From Erpobdella octoculata (lineage: Eukaryota; Annelida; Clitellata; Hirudinida; Erpobdellidae): a stretch of 64,000 nucleotides of DNA. The DNA is taken from assembly GCA_963978895.1 (NCBI GenBank), contig OZ022239.1, positions 34,560,042-34,624,041 on the forward strand, written 5' to 3'. The notes below the pieces were generated by a model. That model made no database searches, was not told where the DNA came from, and worked only from the letters and a program-made list of their open reading frames with translations. Numbering within the stretch: position 1 is the stretch's first letter; each line of letters starts with the position of its first letter. Both the position numbers and the translations under genes were made by a program. Shown piece by piece: positions 27,545-61,806 of this stretch.

Positions 27545-27991
27545 GTAGACAACGGTTTTGTAAACATGTCTGCAATGTTCTTCTTGGACGGAATTTACTT
27601 CGGTTGTATGAAACCACTTGCCACTTCTGATCGGATGAAATGATACTTGATATCGATATGTTTCGATCTTTGATGAAAAACAGGATTCTTCGATAATTCA
27701 CTTGCGCTCTGGTTGTCAATATTGAGTGTTATTGAATTGTTAGAAATTCCTCCGGTCATGTCTTTAACTTGCGAATAACCTTTGGCAACATATCGGGCTT
27801 TATACGTCTGGTCCAAGCTTGACAGCATAGACCCAACGACCTTTAATTACTTTACGACCCTCAGCTTGTAGGCATGGCTTAAAAGTATCATTGTTTGTTA
27901 GCGAATTCATTTCCTCAGACATGGCCTGTTTCCAGTATCTAGATTCTGAAGAAGATATAGCTTCATTGTACGTATTTGGTACATCGGACAT
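27545..27991 (-). pseudogene. Copia RT start joined to RNase H end (internal deletion)
   Basis: YWKQAMSEEMNSL..., then KARYVAKGYSQ mark the start of Copia RT. A few residues on, the sequence jumps to IDNQSASELSKNPVFHQRSK and HIDIKYHFIR, the RNase H C-terminus. The YVDD-containing RT core is absent. This is a deletion of several hundred bp, with the surviving ends also frameshifted. Confidence 0.8.
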
Positions 27992-28150
27992 TTTATAGCA
28001 GTAATGAATATTAGTAATAATTGAGTCATCGTCGAGAACATAGTTTTGGTTTTGATACTTTGGTTTGTTTATGTTTCGTTTAGGATTCTTGCGAACAAAT
28101 GGATATAAATTTGAAATATTTCGGGTTTCTGTTTGTGCACTTTCATCACT

Positions 28151-29623
28151 TCATTCATCTGCTTTTGTTTCAGGTAATTTTACAATCTCAGTTGCAGGTT
28201 CATTTTGTGTTGGAGTTTCAGTTTCAATAACAGTCTGTTTTCGATTAAAGTAGTCGTGAGAATAATTGATAAAAACAATTTCGCTTTCATTTGAATCAAA
28301 TTTGTTTGTAAAACGCACACATCTTGATTTCTTTACAACTCCAGAATTCTTGAAATTTATGAGATAAGCAGGGCTTTCATAATCATACCCTAGAAATACG
28401 GCTTTCTCGCTTCTCTGGTCAAGTTTCTTCTTATCTTGTACAAAAGCATAGCATGTTGAACCAAACAGGTCAGGCTTTCTGCCGGTCAAACTTTCATACG
28501 GTGTTCTGCCAGTTCGTGGACAAAAGCATCGATTACGTGTGTATGCTGTAGCACGTACGGTATATGTCCACAGTTCCTTTGGCAGTTGAGATTGGATTAG
28601 CAAACATCTCGCCATTTCAAACAATGATCGCCAGTTTCGTTCAACGGTTCCGTTTTGATGTGGCGAATAGGGCGCAGATTTTTCATGTTTGATTCGATGC
28701 TTCAGCGTCAATGATTTGAATTCTTTATTTGTGAATTCTGTTCCATTATCGGTTCTCATACGTTTAACTGTTGCAATAGGTGCACACTCAGCCAAAAATG
28801 TCTCTGCAGCATGAATAACATTACATTTCTGACGTAGAAAATAAACGGTACAGGCTCCAGATAGGTCATCAACAAAACAAGCAGCGTATCTGAAACCGTT
28901 TCTTGCTGTAGGTATAACAGGACCACTTAAATCACAATGAACAAGTTCCAACGGTTCTTTAGCACGTGCATCACTTTGCCTGTTGAAAGACTGTGTCATC
29001 TTCCCAAGAATACAAACTTCACATTGAAATTCTGACTTGTTGGTTATTTTCATTTCATTGACAACAGATTCCAGTTTCAAGATGTCTCTGACGTTGCAAT
29101 GACCAAGGATCAAGTGCCACTCAATCAGGCTGTGTTTATTGTTAGTTCTGTCAGCAACATTGTTAAAATAGTACAGCTTTCCGAATTTGCAAATATTAAA
29201 AATAGTACCATTTTGAGCAACAAGTTCTGCAGAATGCGGACTGAAATTTATAGTTGCTTCCTTTTCCGTTGCTGCCTGAACAGAAAAAATATCCTGATGA
29301 TATGACGGGACAAATAATGCATCCTCTAGGTTGACTTCTCTAAGTTTTCCATCTAGACTTTGTATGCAGACTTTGGCTGTACCTCGACCTTGCACGATTC
29401 CAGTTGATCTTGAGCCATCTGCCAGTTCTATGCAGTGACTATCAGGTTTAAAATTTTGTTCAAAACATACAAACTTTAATTTGTCGGTGACAATATGAGT
29501 TGTGGCACCACAATCAACAAGAAGACTGTCACGATCAATGTTCTGATTTTCAGATACTTTGAATAAGAATGAATCTAATTGTTCTCCGGTCGGCTTGCCC
29601 TCTGTGACAGACTTTGTTTGCAC
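28151..29623 (-). pseudogene. Copia protease and integrase
   Basis: 490-codon open frame. Aspartic protease DCGATTHI near residue 38, GAG-pre-integrase with H..GHC and CEVC zinc ligands, then integrase D,D-35-E residues in LVHCDLSGP, MRTDNGTEF and HQNGTVERNW. The chromodomain-like tail ends near SRCVRF. The frame is intact over this span, but it lacks the RT half. A stop near 28150 and more breaks follow. Confidence 0.85.
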
Positions 29624-29714
29624 TGTGTTCTTTCATTTTACATTCTGTTGTACTGTGCGATGTTCTTCTGCATACTTCACACCACTTTTTTTAACTGTTT
29701 GGTTTTGTTCTTTG

Positions 29715-29775
29715 CGCTTTTTGCATTCAAAGGATTTGTGTCCATATTTTCGGCACATGAAACACTGTAAGGATT
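29715..29775 (-). pseudogene. Copia gag zinc knuckle
   Basis: Minus-strand frame encodes CFMCRKYGHKSFEC, a C-x2-C-x4-H-x4-C nucleocapsid knuckle. An in-frame stop near 29635 separates it from the protease/integrase frame. Confidence 0.8.
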
Positions 29776-29819
29776 TTGCATTATTTACCATTACTGTGTT
29801 TTCATGATGAAGTGGGTGG

Positions 29820-30366
29820 CGTGGGCATGCTTTTCATTTTCTTCAAAACTTCGAATTCTGCAAAAGTATGCTCTTTGTCTTTCTGTGTTGTGACTGTACA
29901 GAAAGTCTTGTATGTCACTGGTAGACCTTTCAAGATTATAGCTATTAGTAAACCATCACTTACTACTTCTCCAGCTTTTTAATAATAATGATGCTGTTGT
30001 TTCAGCTCGTAGCATGTATTCTGTTGTAGTTTCATTTTCTGACTTCGAAAGCGTAGTTAATTCTGTGTACAACGATATAAATTTAGGTTTTGACTTACCT
30101 AAATAATGTTCCCGCAGGATTTCCAGTGCTCTTTTACCATTGTCTCTGGCATCTCGGATGACTAGTGAAAGGCTTCTATCATCTAGGCATTGAATAAGTT
30201 CTGTAAATGCGTCAGAATTTTTTTCAGCATCTGGTTCAGTAGAACATTCGAATACTTCGCGGAGTTTCTGTATCCTCATAACCCCTAAAATTTTTATTTC
30301 CCACATTTCGTACTTTCTTTCATCGCCATCAAACATTAAATTTGGACGCATCCTGGGCCTATAACC

Positions 30367-30381
<15 letters not shown>
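29820..30381 (-). pseudogene. Copia gag, frameshifted
   Basis: Starts at ATG 30381-30379, inside the LTR (MANSTGYRPRMRPN). It reads through LTR end and primer site, then YEMWEIKILGVMR, ALEILREHYLGK and ETTTEYMLRAE, as in Copia gag. At a poly-A run near 29985 the frame shifts and the prior frame stops at 29956. Coding continues in another frame (about 29980-29815) to a further stop. Confidence 0.75.
30353..30366 (-). promoter_or_regulatory. Copia primer-binding site (half-tRNA type)
   Basis: Immediately inside the 5' LTR, the minus strand reads GGTTATAGGCCCAG. This resembles the complement of the initiator-tRNA-Met anticodon arm used by Drosophila copia (GGTTATGGGCCCAG, from memory, one difference). 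Confidence 0.65.
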
Positions 30382-30602
<221 letters not shown>

Positions 30603-31184
30603 GAATGTTTGTATATATGTATGTATGTATGTATGTATATAGGTATGTTATTTATGCATTGCTACACCATTCATCCGATCGTAATGAAATTTTCACACAA
30701 CCTTGAGAGTCAAGGGGAATCAAATATAGAGAAAAATTTTTTGAAATCCGTCACAAAGTGAGCGGAGCGGAGCGGGTGAGCGAGCGGGAACTATATATAT
30801 ATGTATGTGCGTATGTATATGTGTATGTATGTATGTGTATGTGCATGTATGGGTGTCTGTGTGTGTGTCTATGTATGTACTAGCGGAGATACCCGGCGTT
30901 GCCCGGGTTTTTTAGAGGTTTTTCTAATGTTCGTCTCTTTCTCTCCCGTTTCCTTTCCCACTCCTGCTCGCTTTCCCGTTTTCGGTCGTTTTCCCGCTGC
31001 CGGTCGCTTTCCCGCTCCCGGTCGTTTTCCCGTTCCCCGTCGCCGTCCCGTTCCCGCTCACGTTTGCTCCCCCATTCCCGCTCACGCTTGCTTTTCCGTT
31101 CCCGCTCGCTGTCCGTTCCGGGTCGCTTTCCCGTTTCTATAATAGACAAACTAACCAACAAACATTCATATATATTTTTTTAGT

Positions 31185-31571
<387 letters not shown>

Positions 31572-31982
31572 TAGCAAATCTATTTTACGTTTTATAGGCT
31601 AAAAGAAGTTATGAAAGAATGGAAAAGAGAAAATGAGCGTGAACGGGAATGGGAGAGCAACCATGACCGGGAATGGGAAAGCAAGCGTGACCGGGAACGG
31701 GAGAGCAAGCGTGAGCGGGAACGGGAAAGTGAGCGGGAACGGGAAAGTGACCGGGAACGGGAAAGCGACTGGAAGCGGGAGAGCAAGCTTGGAAGGAAAC
31801 GCGAGCCAGAGAGAAAATCGATAACAAAACTTCTGAGCGGGAAAGCGACCGGGAGCTGGAAAACGACCGAGAGCGGAAAAGCGACCGGGAACGCGACGAA
31901 AACGGGAAAGTGGAGAAGGACGAGAGAGATAAACATTAGAAAAACCTCTAAAAACCCCGGGCAACGCCGGGTAACCCCGCTA

Positions 31983-32021
<39 letters not shown>

Positions 32022-32026
<5 letters not shown>

Positions 32027-33591
32027 ACATGTCCTGACTGACTGACTGACTGACTGACAGATGACTGACTGATAATCAACGCCGAGCTCAAACGCCTCAT
32101 CCTAGGAACGTGGAATTTGTAACTTATATTACTTTTATAGCGTAAACATCCGCTAAGAAAGGATTTTTGTAAATTTTGCTCCTGAGGGGAAAAAACTGGA
32201 AAACAAACTTTTTTCTAAAACAATGTATATCTCGAAAACCAAAAATAAGGAGATTTTGAAATTTGGTATATAGATTCTTTTTGAAAAATAAAAAGATACG
32301 TGTTTCACCATTTTTTGAAAATTCGGTTTCCCGGACCTCAAATGTGGGTTGGAAAATTGGGTTATTTGGTTTTTAAAGTAGCTTCTACTCAAAAACTGTT
32401 ACTGCTACAGGAGTAAAAATTAGTATTTAGTTTCTACTCCAAAAATAATGAAACACGTGTTTTAGCATTTTTTGAAAATTTGGTTTCCAGGACTTCAAAT
32501 GTGGGGTGGAAAATAGGGATAATTGTCTTTTATAGTAACTGCTACTCAAAAACAGTAAATACCACAGATGTAAAAATTATTATTTAGTTTCTTTTCTAAA
32601 AATAAAGATATACGTGTTTCACCATTTTTTACAAATTTGGTTTCCCGGACCTTAAATGTGGGGTGGACAATAGGATTACTTGGTTTTTAAAGTAGCTTCT
32701 ACTCAAAAACTGTTTATGTTACAAAAGTAAAAATTAGTATTTAGTTTCTACTCTAAAAATAATGATATACGGGTTTCACAATTTATTGAAAATTTGGTTT
32801 CCAGGACTTCAAATGTGGGGTGGAAAATAGGGTTATTTGGTTTTTAAAGTAACTGCTACTCAACAACTGTAATTGCCACAGATGTAAAAATTAATACTTA
32901 GTATCTACTCAAAAAAAAAGATATACGTGTTTCATCATTTTTTGGGTTATTTGGTTTTTAAAGTAGCTGCTACTCAAAAACTGTTAATGCTACAGAAGTA
33001 AAAATTAGTATTTAGTTTCTACTCCAAAAATAATGAAATACGTGTTTTAGCATTTTTTGAAAATTTGGTTTCCAGGACCTCAAATGTGGGGTGGAAATAA
33101 ATGTTATTTGATTTCAAAATAACTGCTACTCACAAACTGTAAGTGCTACAAATGTAAAAATTAGTATTTTGAAGTTTTGTGCCGGTTAAAAGTAGCTAAG
33201 TCCAGTTTATCATCGGCTGGGCCAAGCCGTTATTTTAGAGTCTTCACACGGGCCAGGCCAAACCTTAAATCAAAGTGGGACGGGCCGAGGCTTTTCACTA
33301 AGTATATAGATATTTTAGTGATTTTAGGGTCTTCAGTTTGGCCGGGCCAAACCTGAGGTCAAGGTGGGACGGGCCGAAGTTTTTCATCAAGTATATAGAA
33401 CTTCTAGGCCTGTAAAAATGGGCCGGGCCTAATTCAGACGGGCTGTGCCGGGCCAGGAGTTTGGGTTTTTAAAACGGGCTGGGCTAATTTGTCGACGGGC
33501 CGAGCCGAGACCTAAAAAAATGATCTCTACTATGGATGCACGGTTCAAACTCTCAAATTTCATGCGAGCGAAGCCGCTACGGGCACTGCTA

Positions 33592-33592
<1 letters not shown>
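32022..33592 (+). mobile_element. Second Helitron-like element in the LTR nest (family C)
   Basis: Begins AAAAGAACATGTCCTGACTG with (TGAC)n after (TA)n. It contains about five diverged 150-190-bp tandem units (GGTTTCCAGGACTTCAAATG, TACTCAAAAACTGT, AAAATTAGTATTTAG). It ends GAGCGAAGCCGCTACGGGCA..CTAG (33589-33592) before TATATA. A GC-rich hairpin-prone end plus CTAG|T fits a Helitron. No coding. A relative lies at about 61807-63821. Confidence 0.55.
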
Positions 33593-33661
<69 letters not shown>

Positions 33662-34019
33662 CCTAATTTGTTGACAAATATAAGTTTAAACTCAACATGG
33701 ACTAAATTTTGGATAAAATGGCTGACATATTATCAAACTAAAATAGCTTATTTGTCTAATTAATACCAAACATTTCTTGAAATTTTAAAAAATTTAGATA
33801 TATTTAAATTAACAAATTCTGTTCTTTGAAATCATATTTAATCTAACTGTATTAAAAACTTTTGTTTTTATAGTTTTTAAGATGTATAAAATAATTAAAG
33901 GTGAAAAAATTTCCATATCTTCCAAAAATCCTCGGTGTGCCACTGATCTACAGAAAAAATAGGAAAATGTCACGGTAAGGGTATCATGGCAGCCTTTTTA
34001 ACCAAGGGTTCAAACGGCA

Positions 34020-34110
34020 GCGCCAGGAACAGCCAGTGGCGGAATTACATTTAGGTAAGCTAAGCAAAGTATCATTTCAACAAAACCACGTGGCTGGCAA
34101 GATGTTGTAA
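34020..34110. mobile_element. Solo hAT-like terminus
   Basis: CAGTGGCGGAATTACATTTA near 34033 resembles the hAT end at 7592. No partner end found. Confidence 0.4.
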
Positions 34111-34392
34111 AGACCCACACGTTTCAAAAACTTTTTCATTTTAATACTACACTTTTTCTCTTAAATAGGATACGACTGGTTACTTTTAGAAAAAAATCAA
34201 CGGACTTTTCAACTTTTTCAACCTAAAAATGATGATGACCGGGTGGGGGCTGCAAAACAGTGAAGTAGAGCAGAAAGAACCGTTAAGTATAAAACTAGAA
34301 GATTATTAACCCAAACATTAAGAAAAAGCTTACAACCGATTGATATGTAATAAGTAACTAGAGCAAAAGCTAATACATTCGATTAATGCGTC

Positions 34393-34474
34393 GACGAGGT
34401 GGCCGAGTGGTTAAGGCGATGGACTGCTAATCCATTGGGGTCTCCCCGCGTGGGTTCGAATCCCATCCTCGTCG
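34393..34474 (+). tRNA. tRNA-Ser (anticodon GCT)
   Basis: 82-nt class II tRNA. The acceptor GACGAGG pairs with CCTCGTC. The anticodon arm is ATGGA-CTGCTAA-TCCAT with GCT at 34426-34428. It has a long variable arm (GGGGTCTCCCC), a T arm GTGGG-TTCGAAT-CCCAT and a G discriminator. A TTTT run follows near 34485. It decodes AGC/AGT. Confidence 0.95.
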
Positions 34475-34699
34475 AATAATATTATTTTATTCTAATATTC
34501 TAACCTTTTTTCCGATTTAAATAAACGCAGAACAAAAATAATAGCAAACAATATAATATAACTAAACGTCAAAAGTTTTGGCTCCCATCAGAGATCATGT
34601 AGCTGAAACAGAACGCTTCAGAAAGACACGAACATGAAGGGTTGTTGCGTAACAAAATTCAAACTTAGTTTTTGTAAACAAGTTCAAAAAAGGTTTCAA

Positions 34700-34816
34700 G
34701 CAGCCTTTAACAAATATGTTTATTTTACGTTTTATGGGCAAAAAGAAGTTAGAAAAGAGAGAAAGAAAGAAATGAAGCGGGAGTGGGTGAGCGAGCTAAG
34801 AATGGAGAGGAAAAAA

Positions 34817-34914
<98 letters not shown>

Positions 34915-34977
34915 GAGAGAAAAACAACGGTAGAAAAACTTCTAAAAACCCCGGGCAACGCCCAGTAACTATACTAG
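34700..34977 (+). mobile_element. Helitron-like 3' part with (GA)n
   Basis: Shares TTTTACGTTTTATGGGCAAA, GGTGAGCGAGC and ACCCCGGGCAACGCCCAGTA with the other copies, ending CTAG (34974-34977) before T. The 18-mer array is replaced by a 90-bp (GA)n run. Confidence 0.6.
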
Positions 34978-35856
34978 TAAATAAAATAAAATAGCACCAA
35001 TATTAGGCAGGAGCGTCATTTGGTTAGAGGCGGAGGGCAATTATTTCCCCCAAGAATTTTATAAAAAAAAAAGTTGCCAAAAATGTAGAAGTAAACAGCG
35101 TTTCAAAAATTTTTGGAAAAAGTATCGGACTACCCACTCTTTCCCTCCGGTCATCAGCTATTTTTGGAGTAAACAAGTAAAGATAAAAAACAAAATTAAA
35201 AAAAAGCTTTTATTTTGCCTCTTTATCTGAGTCAACGAACTAAAATTTTTGAATCTTAAACAACCGTTACGCTCAATCTTGTACTTTTTATTTAATTTGT
35301 TATTATTAATTTTGTTTATTACAACACCACTAACTTTCATATAAAATCGATTTTGATTAATTTTAATTGATTTAAGGTAGGCAGTCGCACAGTTAAAAAC
35401 CGCATGAAGACGTACTAGCTTGAGTTGAGCTGTTTATATCTCGATAATTCAGGCGTCTATAGAAAGTTTAAGATGTGTTGTAACTTGGTAAAAAGAGGAA
35501 GATACATGGATAGAATTTAACAAGGTAACGTGAACTTTAAACAGATAATTACATTTAGAGAAACAATCAGTGTTTAAATTTAAATGATTAATAAGAAATA
35601 ATAAAAATAATTATGTAAAAAAGATTTGATGGAAAAAATCTTTGAAAAATGCTGAATGCTTCGAAAATAGATTGGAGAGTATTCAGCAAAATTTAATGAA
35701 CGTTTTGATAGAGAAAGCTTTAGAAATAATTGATGAAGTTGGCATTGTTAGAGAAACTTTTAATTTGAATGAGGCAAAAACGTCTTAAAATACAGTTGAA
35801 TGAATTTCAAATCTTTTTCCGAGAAGTTAATTCGATGCAAGTTATGTCACACATGG

Positions 35857-35858
<2 letters not shown>
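34978..35858. other. Intergenic AT-rich DNA
   Basis: A transposon-like end (CAGGAGCGTCATTTGG) lies near 35008. No gene. Confidence 0.5.
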
Positions 35859-36850
<992 letters not shown>

Positions 36851-39310
36851 TATTTATATAGCGCTATTTCCGCAGTGTTCAATAGCGCTCGGTCGTGAAC
36901 TTAGTAAACAGATATGTTTTAAGTCCACGACGGAAAACTGTGAGAGAAGTAGAGTTAGTAAGAGAAGAAGGAAGAGAGTTCCAGAGATAGGGACCAGAGT
37001 AGGAGAAAGAGCGTTTAGCAAAAGAATGCTTAATAGTGAAGATGCGAGAGTGATTACGAGAAGAAGAACGAAGACCAGACTTAGGAGGGATATGTATTAA
37101 ATTAGTTAAGTAGAGAGGAGAAAGGCAATTTTTTATTTTGTACATTATTAAACAGATTTTAAAAATCACCCTATATCTGAGAGGAAGCCAATGGAGAAGA
37201 ACAAGAGATGGAGAGATGTGAGAGGAGTAGGAGGTGCGAGAAACTAAGCGAGCAGCCGAGTTGAAGGCTTTAGAGAGAGGATAGAGGGTAGTGTCAGGAA
37301 GACCATAGTATAGAGAATTGCAGTAGTCAATTCGAGACAGGACAAGAGAAGAGACTAGAAGTTGCAGCGAAGGATCATCCAGAAGTGGACGAAGCTGCTT
37401 AATACGGCAAAGATGAAAGTAGCAGGATTTAGTAACAGAAGTAATTTGGGGGGTTAGCGACAAGTTAGAGTCAAAGAGAAAACCTAAGCTACGAATCAAG
37501 GGAGAAGGAGAAATGGAAAAAGAAGATGGTGGTGGCAAAACCAAAGGAAGAGGATTTAGGGATTTAGAGGACTTGTTGAAATAGATTAGTTCAAACTTGT
37601 CAGGATTAAGTTTAAGACACATAGAAGAACTCCAGGATATAATAGACTGAAGGCAGGCAGCTATTTTGTTAAGAACAGACTCAAGAGAAGAGTTAGAGAA
37701 AGTAGAATAGACATAAGAGTCATCAGCATACATTTGGCTATTGAGAGAGTGAGAAGATATAATATGAGGAAATTCAGAAGTATAGAGAATAAACAGTAAA
37801 GGACCAAGAATAGACCCTTGAGGGACACCGTAGCTCAAAGTTACAGGAGTAGATTTAGAAGATTCAATAGAAACATAGGAATATCTACCAGATAGATAAG
37901 ATTTAATCCACCGGAGAGCATCGCTAGTTATATTAAAAGATTTATCAAGTACATCCAACAACAGTGAGTGATCAACTGTATCAAATGCAGATGAAAAATC
38001 AAGACAAAGAAGAAGGGTAGAGAGGCCAGAGTCAGAAGAAACAATAAGGTCATTATGAAGCTTAAGTAGAGCAGTTTCAGTAGAGTGGCCAGGTCTGAAG
38101 CCAGATTGAGAAGAGGGAAGAAGTGAGAAAGCAGTTAGATAAGCACTTATTTGCTCATACACAACTCTTTCCATAATTTTAGAGATAAAGGATAGGTTAG
38201 AGACAGGCCTATAGCTAGATAGAGAAGAAGGATCAAGAGAGGCATTTTTAATAGTAGGGATAATAAAAGAGGACTTAAGAACAGAGGAAAACACAGATGT
38301 AGATAAAGAGAGATTAATTAAATCAAGTAAAATTGGATAAAGAACAGAAGAAAGCTCTTTAAAGATAGTAGTAGGAATGAGATCCAAAGAGCAAGTAGAA
38401 GAAGACATAGAGTTAATAAGTTTAGTAAGATAGTCAAGTGTAATAGGAGAGAAAAAGTAAAAGTTTCAGTAGAGAATTTAGAAAAAATAGGGGTTTTACT
38501 ATTGTTAGAAGATCTGATGCTTTCAATTTTCGTGGTAAGAAAATTATGATAGTCATCAGGAGAAAAAGAAGGAGGAGGAGATTTTTTATTAAGGAGTTTA
38601 GAAAGAGAAGACCACCTATTCCTCGAGCTAGAAGCAAGAACAATAGATTTTCTCAAAAAGAAAGAATGCTTAGTAAAGATGAGGTTATGGTATTGTTTGA
38701 GATGGTATTGCCACTCATACCAAGAACCCTTAGACAATTTAGAACGATAAGCTCGCTCGGCTTTACGTGCAGATTGCTTCAAGAGAACACAATCACGATC
38801 AAACCAAGGAGCATTTTTTAGAAAAGAGTCGAAACTTAAACGTCTCAAAAGGAACCAAAGTATCCAGTATGGATGAAATCGTCAGATTGAGATTGTCCAT
38901 AAAGGAATCAACATCAGTGAAAGAAGAAGAAGAAAACCCAGAGGTGAGATATAAATTTGAAAATTGAATATTATCAAATCTAGACCAACACCTTTTAGTG
39001 ACTGAAGTAAGATTAATTAAAGGTTGAGATAGAGGTAAGGTGAAAGAAATAAAGTAGTGATCAGTAAAGTGAAGATTAACAGGTGAAAGATTGCTTATAT
39101 TAGAGAAAAGAGGAGAAATAATAAGATCCAAGGTGTTACCCCGATTATGAGTCGGAAAGTCACAATGCTGAAAGAAGTTAAAAGTAGATAAGATTTCAAG
39201 AAATTGAGAAACAAAAGAGTCCTTAGTTTTATTAATAGGAATATTAAAATCCCCAATGATAAAAGAAGGAGTAGATAGAGAGAAGAGAGATTCAGAAAGG
39301 TTGTAAAGTT
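36851..39310 (-). pseudogene. LINE (L2/CR1-like), 5'-truncated, frameshifted
   Basis: Minus strand. The endonuclease C-terminal half (FIIGDFNIPIN, GNTLDLIIS) starts near 39290. Linker (WFDRDCVLLKQSARKAERAY) follows at 38848-38318. A 509-codon frame 38408-36879 holds reverse transcriptase: YRPVSNLSFISKIMERVV, GFRPGHSTETALL, LDFSSAFDTVDH, YGVPQGSILGPLLF and MYADD. At least two frameshifts separate the parts. The 3' UTR is only about 28 bp, ending AGCGCTATATAAATA before (ATTG)n. The RT block is open and may have inserted recently. Confidence 0.85.
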
Positions 39311-39624
39311 TCTGACTCTATCCCTAATTAATTCAATTAATCTAAAAAAAAAGTTTTGTTTACAATTAATGCTTTCAGTCCACACTTTTCCAAACCAGCT
39401 AAAAATTAATAGGTTTTGAACATCACTTAATCGTGTGTTTTTAAAACAGAGGGCTGGCACAACACTTTTTATATCGTGAAAGCGAAAGGGAAATTTGCGC
39501 CGGCTTGCTGCTTTCGAACAAATAATTGAATTCTTCAACGGGCGAGTTTATTTATATTTTGTTGTTATTTGTTTTTCAAAGATTGTTAGTTTGATTAAAG
39601 ATTACGGGATTTGATTGCGGGAAC

Positions 39625-39765
39625 GGTGCAGAGGGTGCAGGTGGGGACTGGATGGATGGAGTTCGAAAAGTGTAGAAGGTGGGTTCACCAAAAATGCACA
39701 TTTTTAATGTGTTCAACGGAAGAGTTGAAAAAGAAACATTTCACTTGCATGCTATGCTTAGACAT
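39625..39765 (+). pseudogene. PHD-like finger fragment
   Basis: Frame reads FEKCRRWVHQKC, then FTCMLCLD: C-x4-W-V-H-x2-C ... C-x2-C as in PHD fingers, including those of CR1-type LINE ORF1 proteins. Runs into (CATA)n. Probably a LINE ORF1 remnant. Confidence 0.45.
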
Positions 39766-39937
39766 ACATACATACATACATACATACATACATACATACA
39801 TACATACATACATACATACATACATACATACATACATACAAACAAACATACATACATACATACATACATACATGCATGCATACATACATACATACATACA
39901 TACATACATACATACATACATACATACATACATACAG
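39766..39937. repeat. (CATA)n microsatellite
   Basis: About 43 units. The HTYI and MYVC ORFs are artefacts. Confidence 0.96.
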
Positions 39938-40009
39938 AAATCGGAAATTATGTATGTTAATATCAGTTTATTGATTGCAGAAGCAGTGAAATATAAAATG
40001 ATGCAGATA

Positions 40010-40158
40010 TGGGATCAGTTGTCTATGGGATCAGTTGTCCGTGGGATCAGTTGTCCGTGGGATCAGTTGTCTGTGAGATCAGTTGTCCATGGGATCAGTT
40101 GTCATGGGATCAGTAGTCCTGGGATCAGTTGTCCTGGGATCAGTTGCGATGATCCCAA
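40010..40158. repeat. ~19-bp minisatellite
   Basis: About seven copies of GGGATCAGTTGTCCGTG with length variants. Confidence 0.85.
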
Positions 40159-40560
40159 TATAAAGATATGCTGAAAGTTTCAGCTTCCTAGCTAGTCAAA
40201 AAGCTGGTTAAATTTCACTTGCAAGATTTGCGTACAGAGAAAGCCACATACACAAACAGAAATTGTAACCTAAATAAAGTTTGTAAAAAATAGATAGTAA
40301 ATTCTATGTAAAAAAAATTCAAATTTTGAAAATCAGGGGGACAAATTTCCTCCTGCCCCCCCCCCAATTTTCGTCCCTGCTAAAACTTACTAAATAGAGA
40401 AGTCATCAGCTTAAACGTACACATTTTTTTATATTTTTTTAGAGTATTGCTCAAAAAGCAGGTGCAGTCTGTTCAAGAAATCCATTGGGCCAAATCGTTG
40501 CCCATGACTAAAAACAGTTAATTTATGTAGTATTAATTTTTAATCGGCAGTTTCCTTGAA

Positions 40561-60346
<19,786 letters not shown>

Positions 60347-60789
60347 AATAATCTAATTTTAAAGCCTTCTCTATGACTTATTAAGGAGCATTAATATTCT
60401 CACTATGTTTACCTATTTTATCTAGTCTCTAACACTTGTTTATGAAAGTTTCGATTGGAAACTCATGCTTATGCTGATGTGTTGTGCCCAGATGAAAAAA
60501 ATTAATTTAAAGAAAACGTTTCTCAAATTAGGTATGACTACCTTTCCCTCCACCAAATTTAGAAGAAAAATTGACTATATTTTTAGAGAAATTACTCAAA
60601 CGCATTTCGCACGCAGAGCATCTGCATGTCTAGAAGAACATGTAACTAAAGTTGATTATTTTATTTTATTTTAATTTTGCAGTAATATTATTCAAGGTAA
60701 GATTATACCAAATGTAGTCAAGAAAAGTAGAATGGTGAGCATTAATAATAACAGATACACTATTAAAACTGAAATTACGATGTACCTAG

Positions 60790-61552
60790 CAGAGATGTAG
60801 TACTTGGTACTCGTACTCGTACTCGAGTACAACTCGAGTACCGTTTTCAAGTACTCGTACTCGTACTTGTACTCGTACTCGTTATCGTTATTCCACTCAG
60901 TACTCGTACTCGTTATTTCTTTAAGTACTCGTACTCGTACTCGCATATGTGACACCTTCTCTAAAAAAAGTTTGCTTGTTTACTAAACAGTTGTTTGGGA
61001 TAATATTTGTTTATACTTGCTGAACTCTAGTATACAGAGATGTTGTACTTGGTACTCGTACTCGTACCGTTCATCTGGGTCACCCCCACCAGCCAAAAAG
61101 TCAAAGTTGTTTCACAAGTATTCATCGACGTTAGATGACACCTCCCTTAATGTCGATGCACAGTTGACCAGATATCTTGAGATGAGGATCACTGGTGATG
61201 TGGATGATGCACTAACGTTTTGGCAGAATCATTCCAGTGACCTTGACAAACTGTATCACCCAGCACTTCGTGCCTTAAGTATTCCAGCTTCAAGTTCACC
61301 AGTAGAACGTGTGTTCACTGTGTTCAGCCACGGCGGAATAATTTTAAGACCCCCTAGGGCTAAGATGTCGGACTCTAAACTGTCGTCGCTAATTTTTCTG
61401 AAATGTAATAGTTTTTTGATGTAGAATAAACTATTATTTTGTTGACTTTAAAAAGTACTCGCTAAAAATTTCTTGTACTCGTACTCGTACTTGTACTCGA
61501 GACCTCAGTACTCGTACTCGTACTCGGACCATAAGTACTCGCAACATCTCTG
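60790..61552 (+). mobile_element. Non-autonomous hAT element with perfect 8-bp TSD
   Basis: CAGAGATGTAGTACTTGG at left and ..AAGTACTCGCAACATCTCTG at right, flanked by GTACCTAG (60782-60789, 61553-61560). Subterminal ACTCGT repeats. A second left end (CAGAGATGTTGTACTTGG) at 61035 indicates an internal tandem or nested copy. Confidence 0.9.
61077..61424 (+). pseudogene. hAT C-terminal dimerisation domain
   Basis: Reads LTRYLEMRITGDVDDALTFW, HPALRALSIPASSSPVERVF and FSHGGIILRPPRAKM, the standard hAT C-terminus. Open to a stop at 61424. It lacks the N-terminal finger and core. It may be the 3' half of the family whose 5' half lies at 963-1950. Confidence 0.82.
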
Positions 61553-61569
61553 GTACCTAGTCTCTCTCC

Positions 61570-61806
61570 ATCGCTTTCACACTTTGTCCCTAGTGAAACG
61601 CATGTCTCTCTCCTTCTTTTTATATGTTTTTCTCGCTATAATTCTCTCTCTATTATCCTTTCTTACTTTGTTTTGTCTCTTTCTCTTCCTTTCTTTCTTT
61701 TTACTATTTGTGTTTCTCTTCTCTCTTCTTCTCCCTAATATAACGCCGATATTTTCCAGGGCCTAAAGCTATAAGCCTTATCAGCCTAATGGTTAATCCG
61801 GCCCTG
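61570..61806. other. C/T-rich tract and hAT-like end
   Basis: TTCTTT/CTCTCT low complexity, then GGTTAATCCGGCCCTG ending at 61806, a hAT-like terminus (CAGGGCCGGATTAACC inverted). Confidence 0.5.
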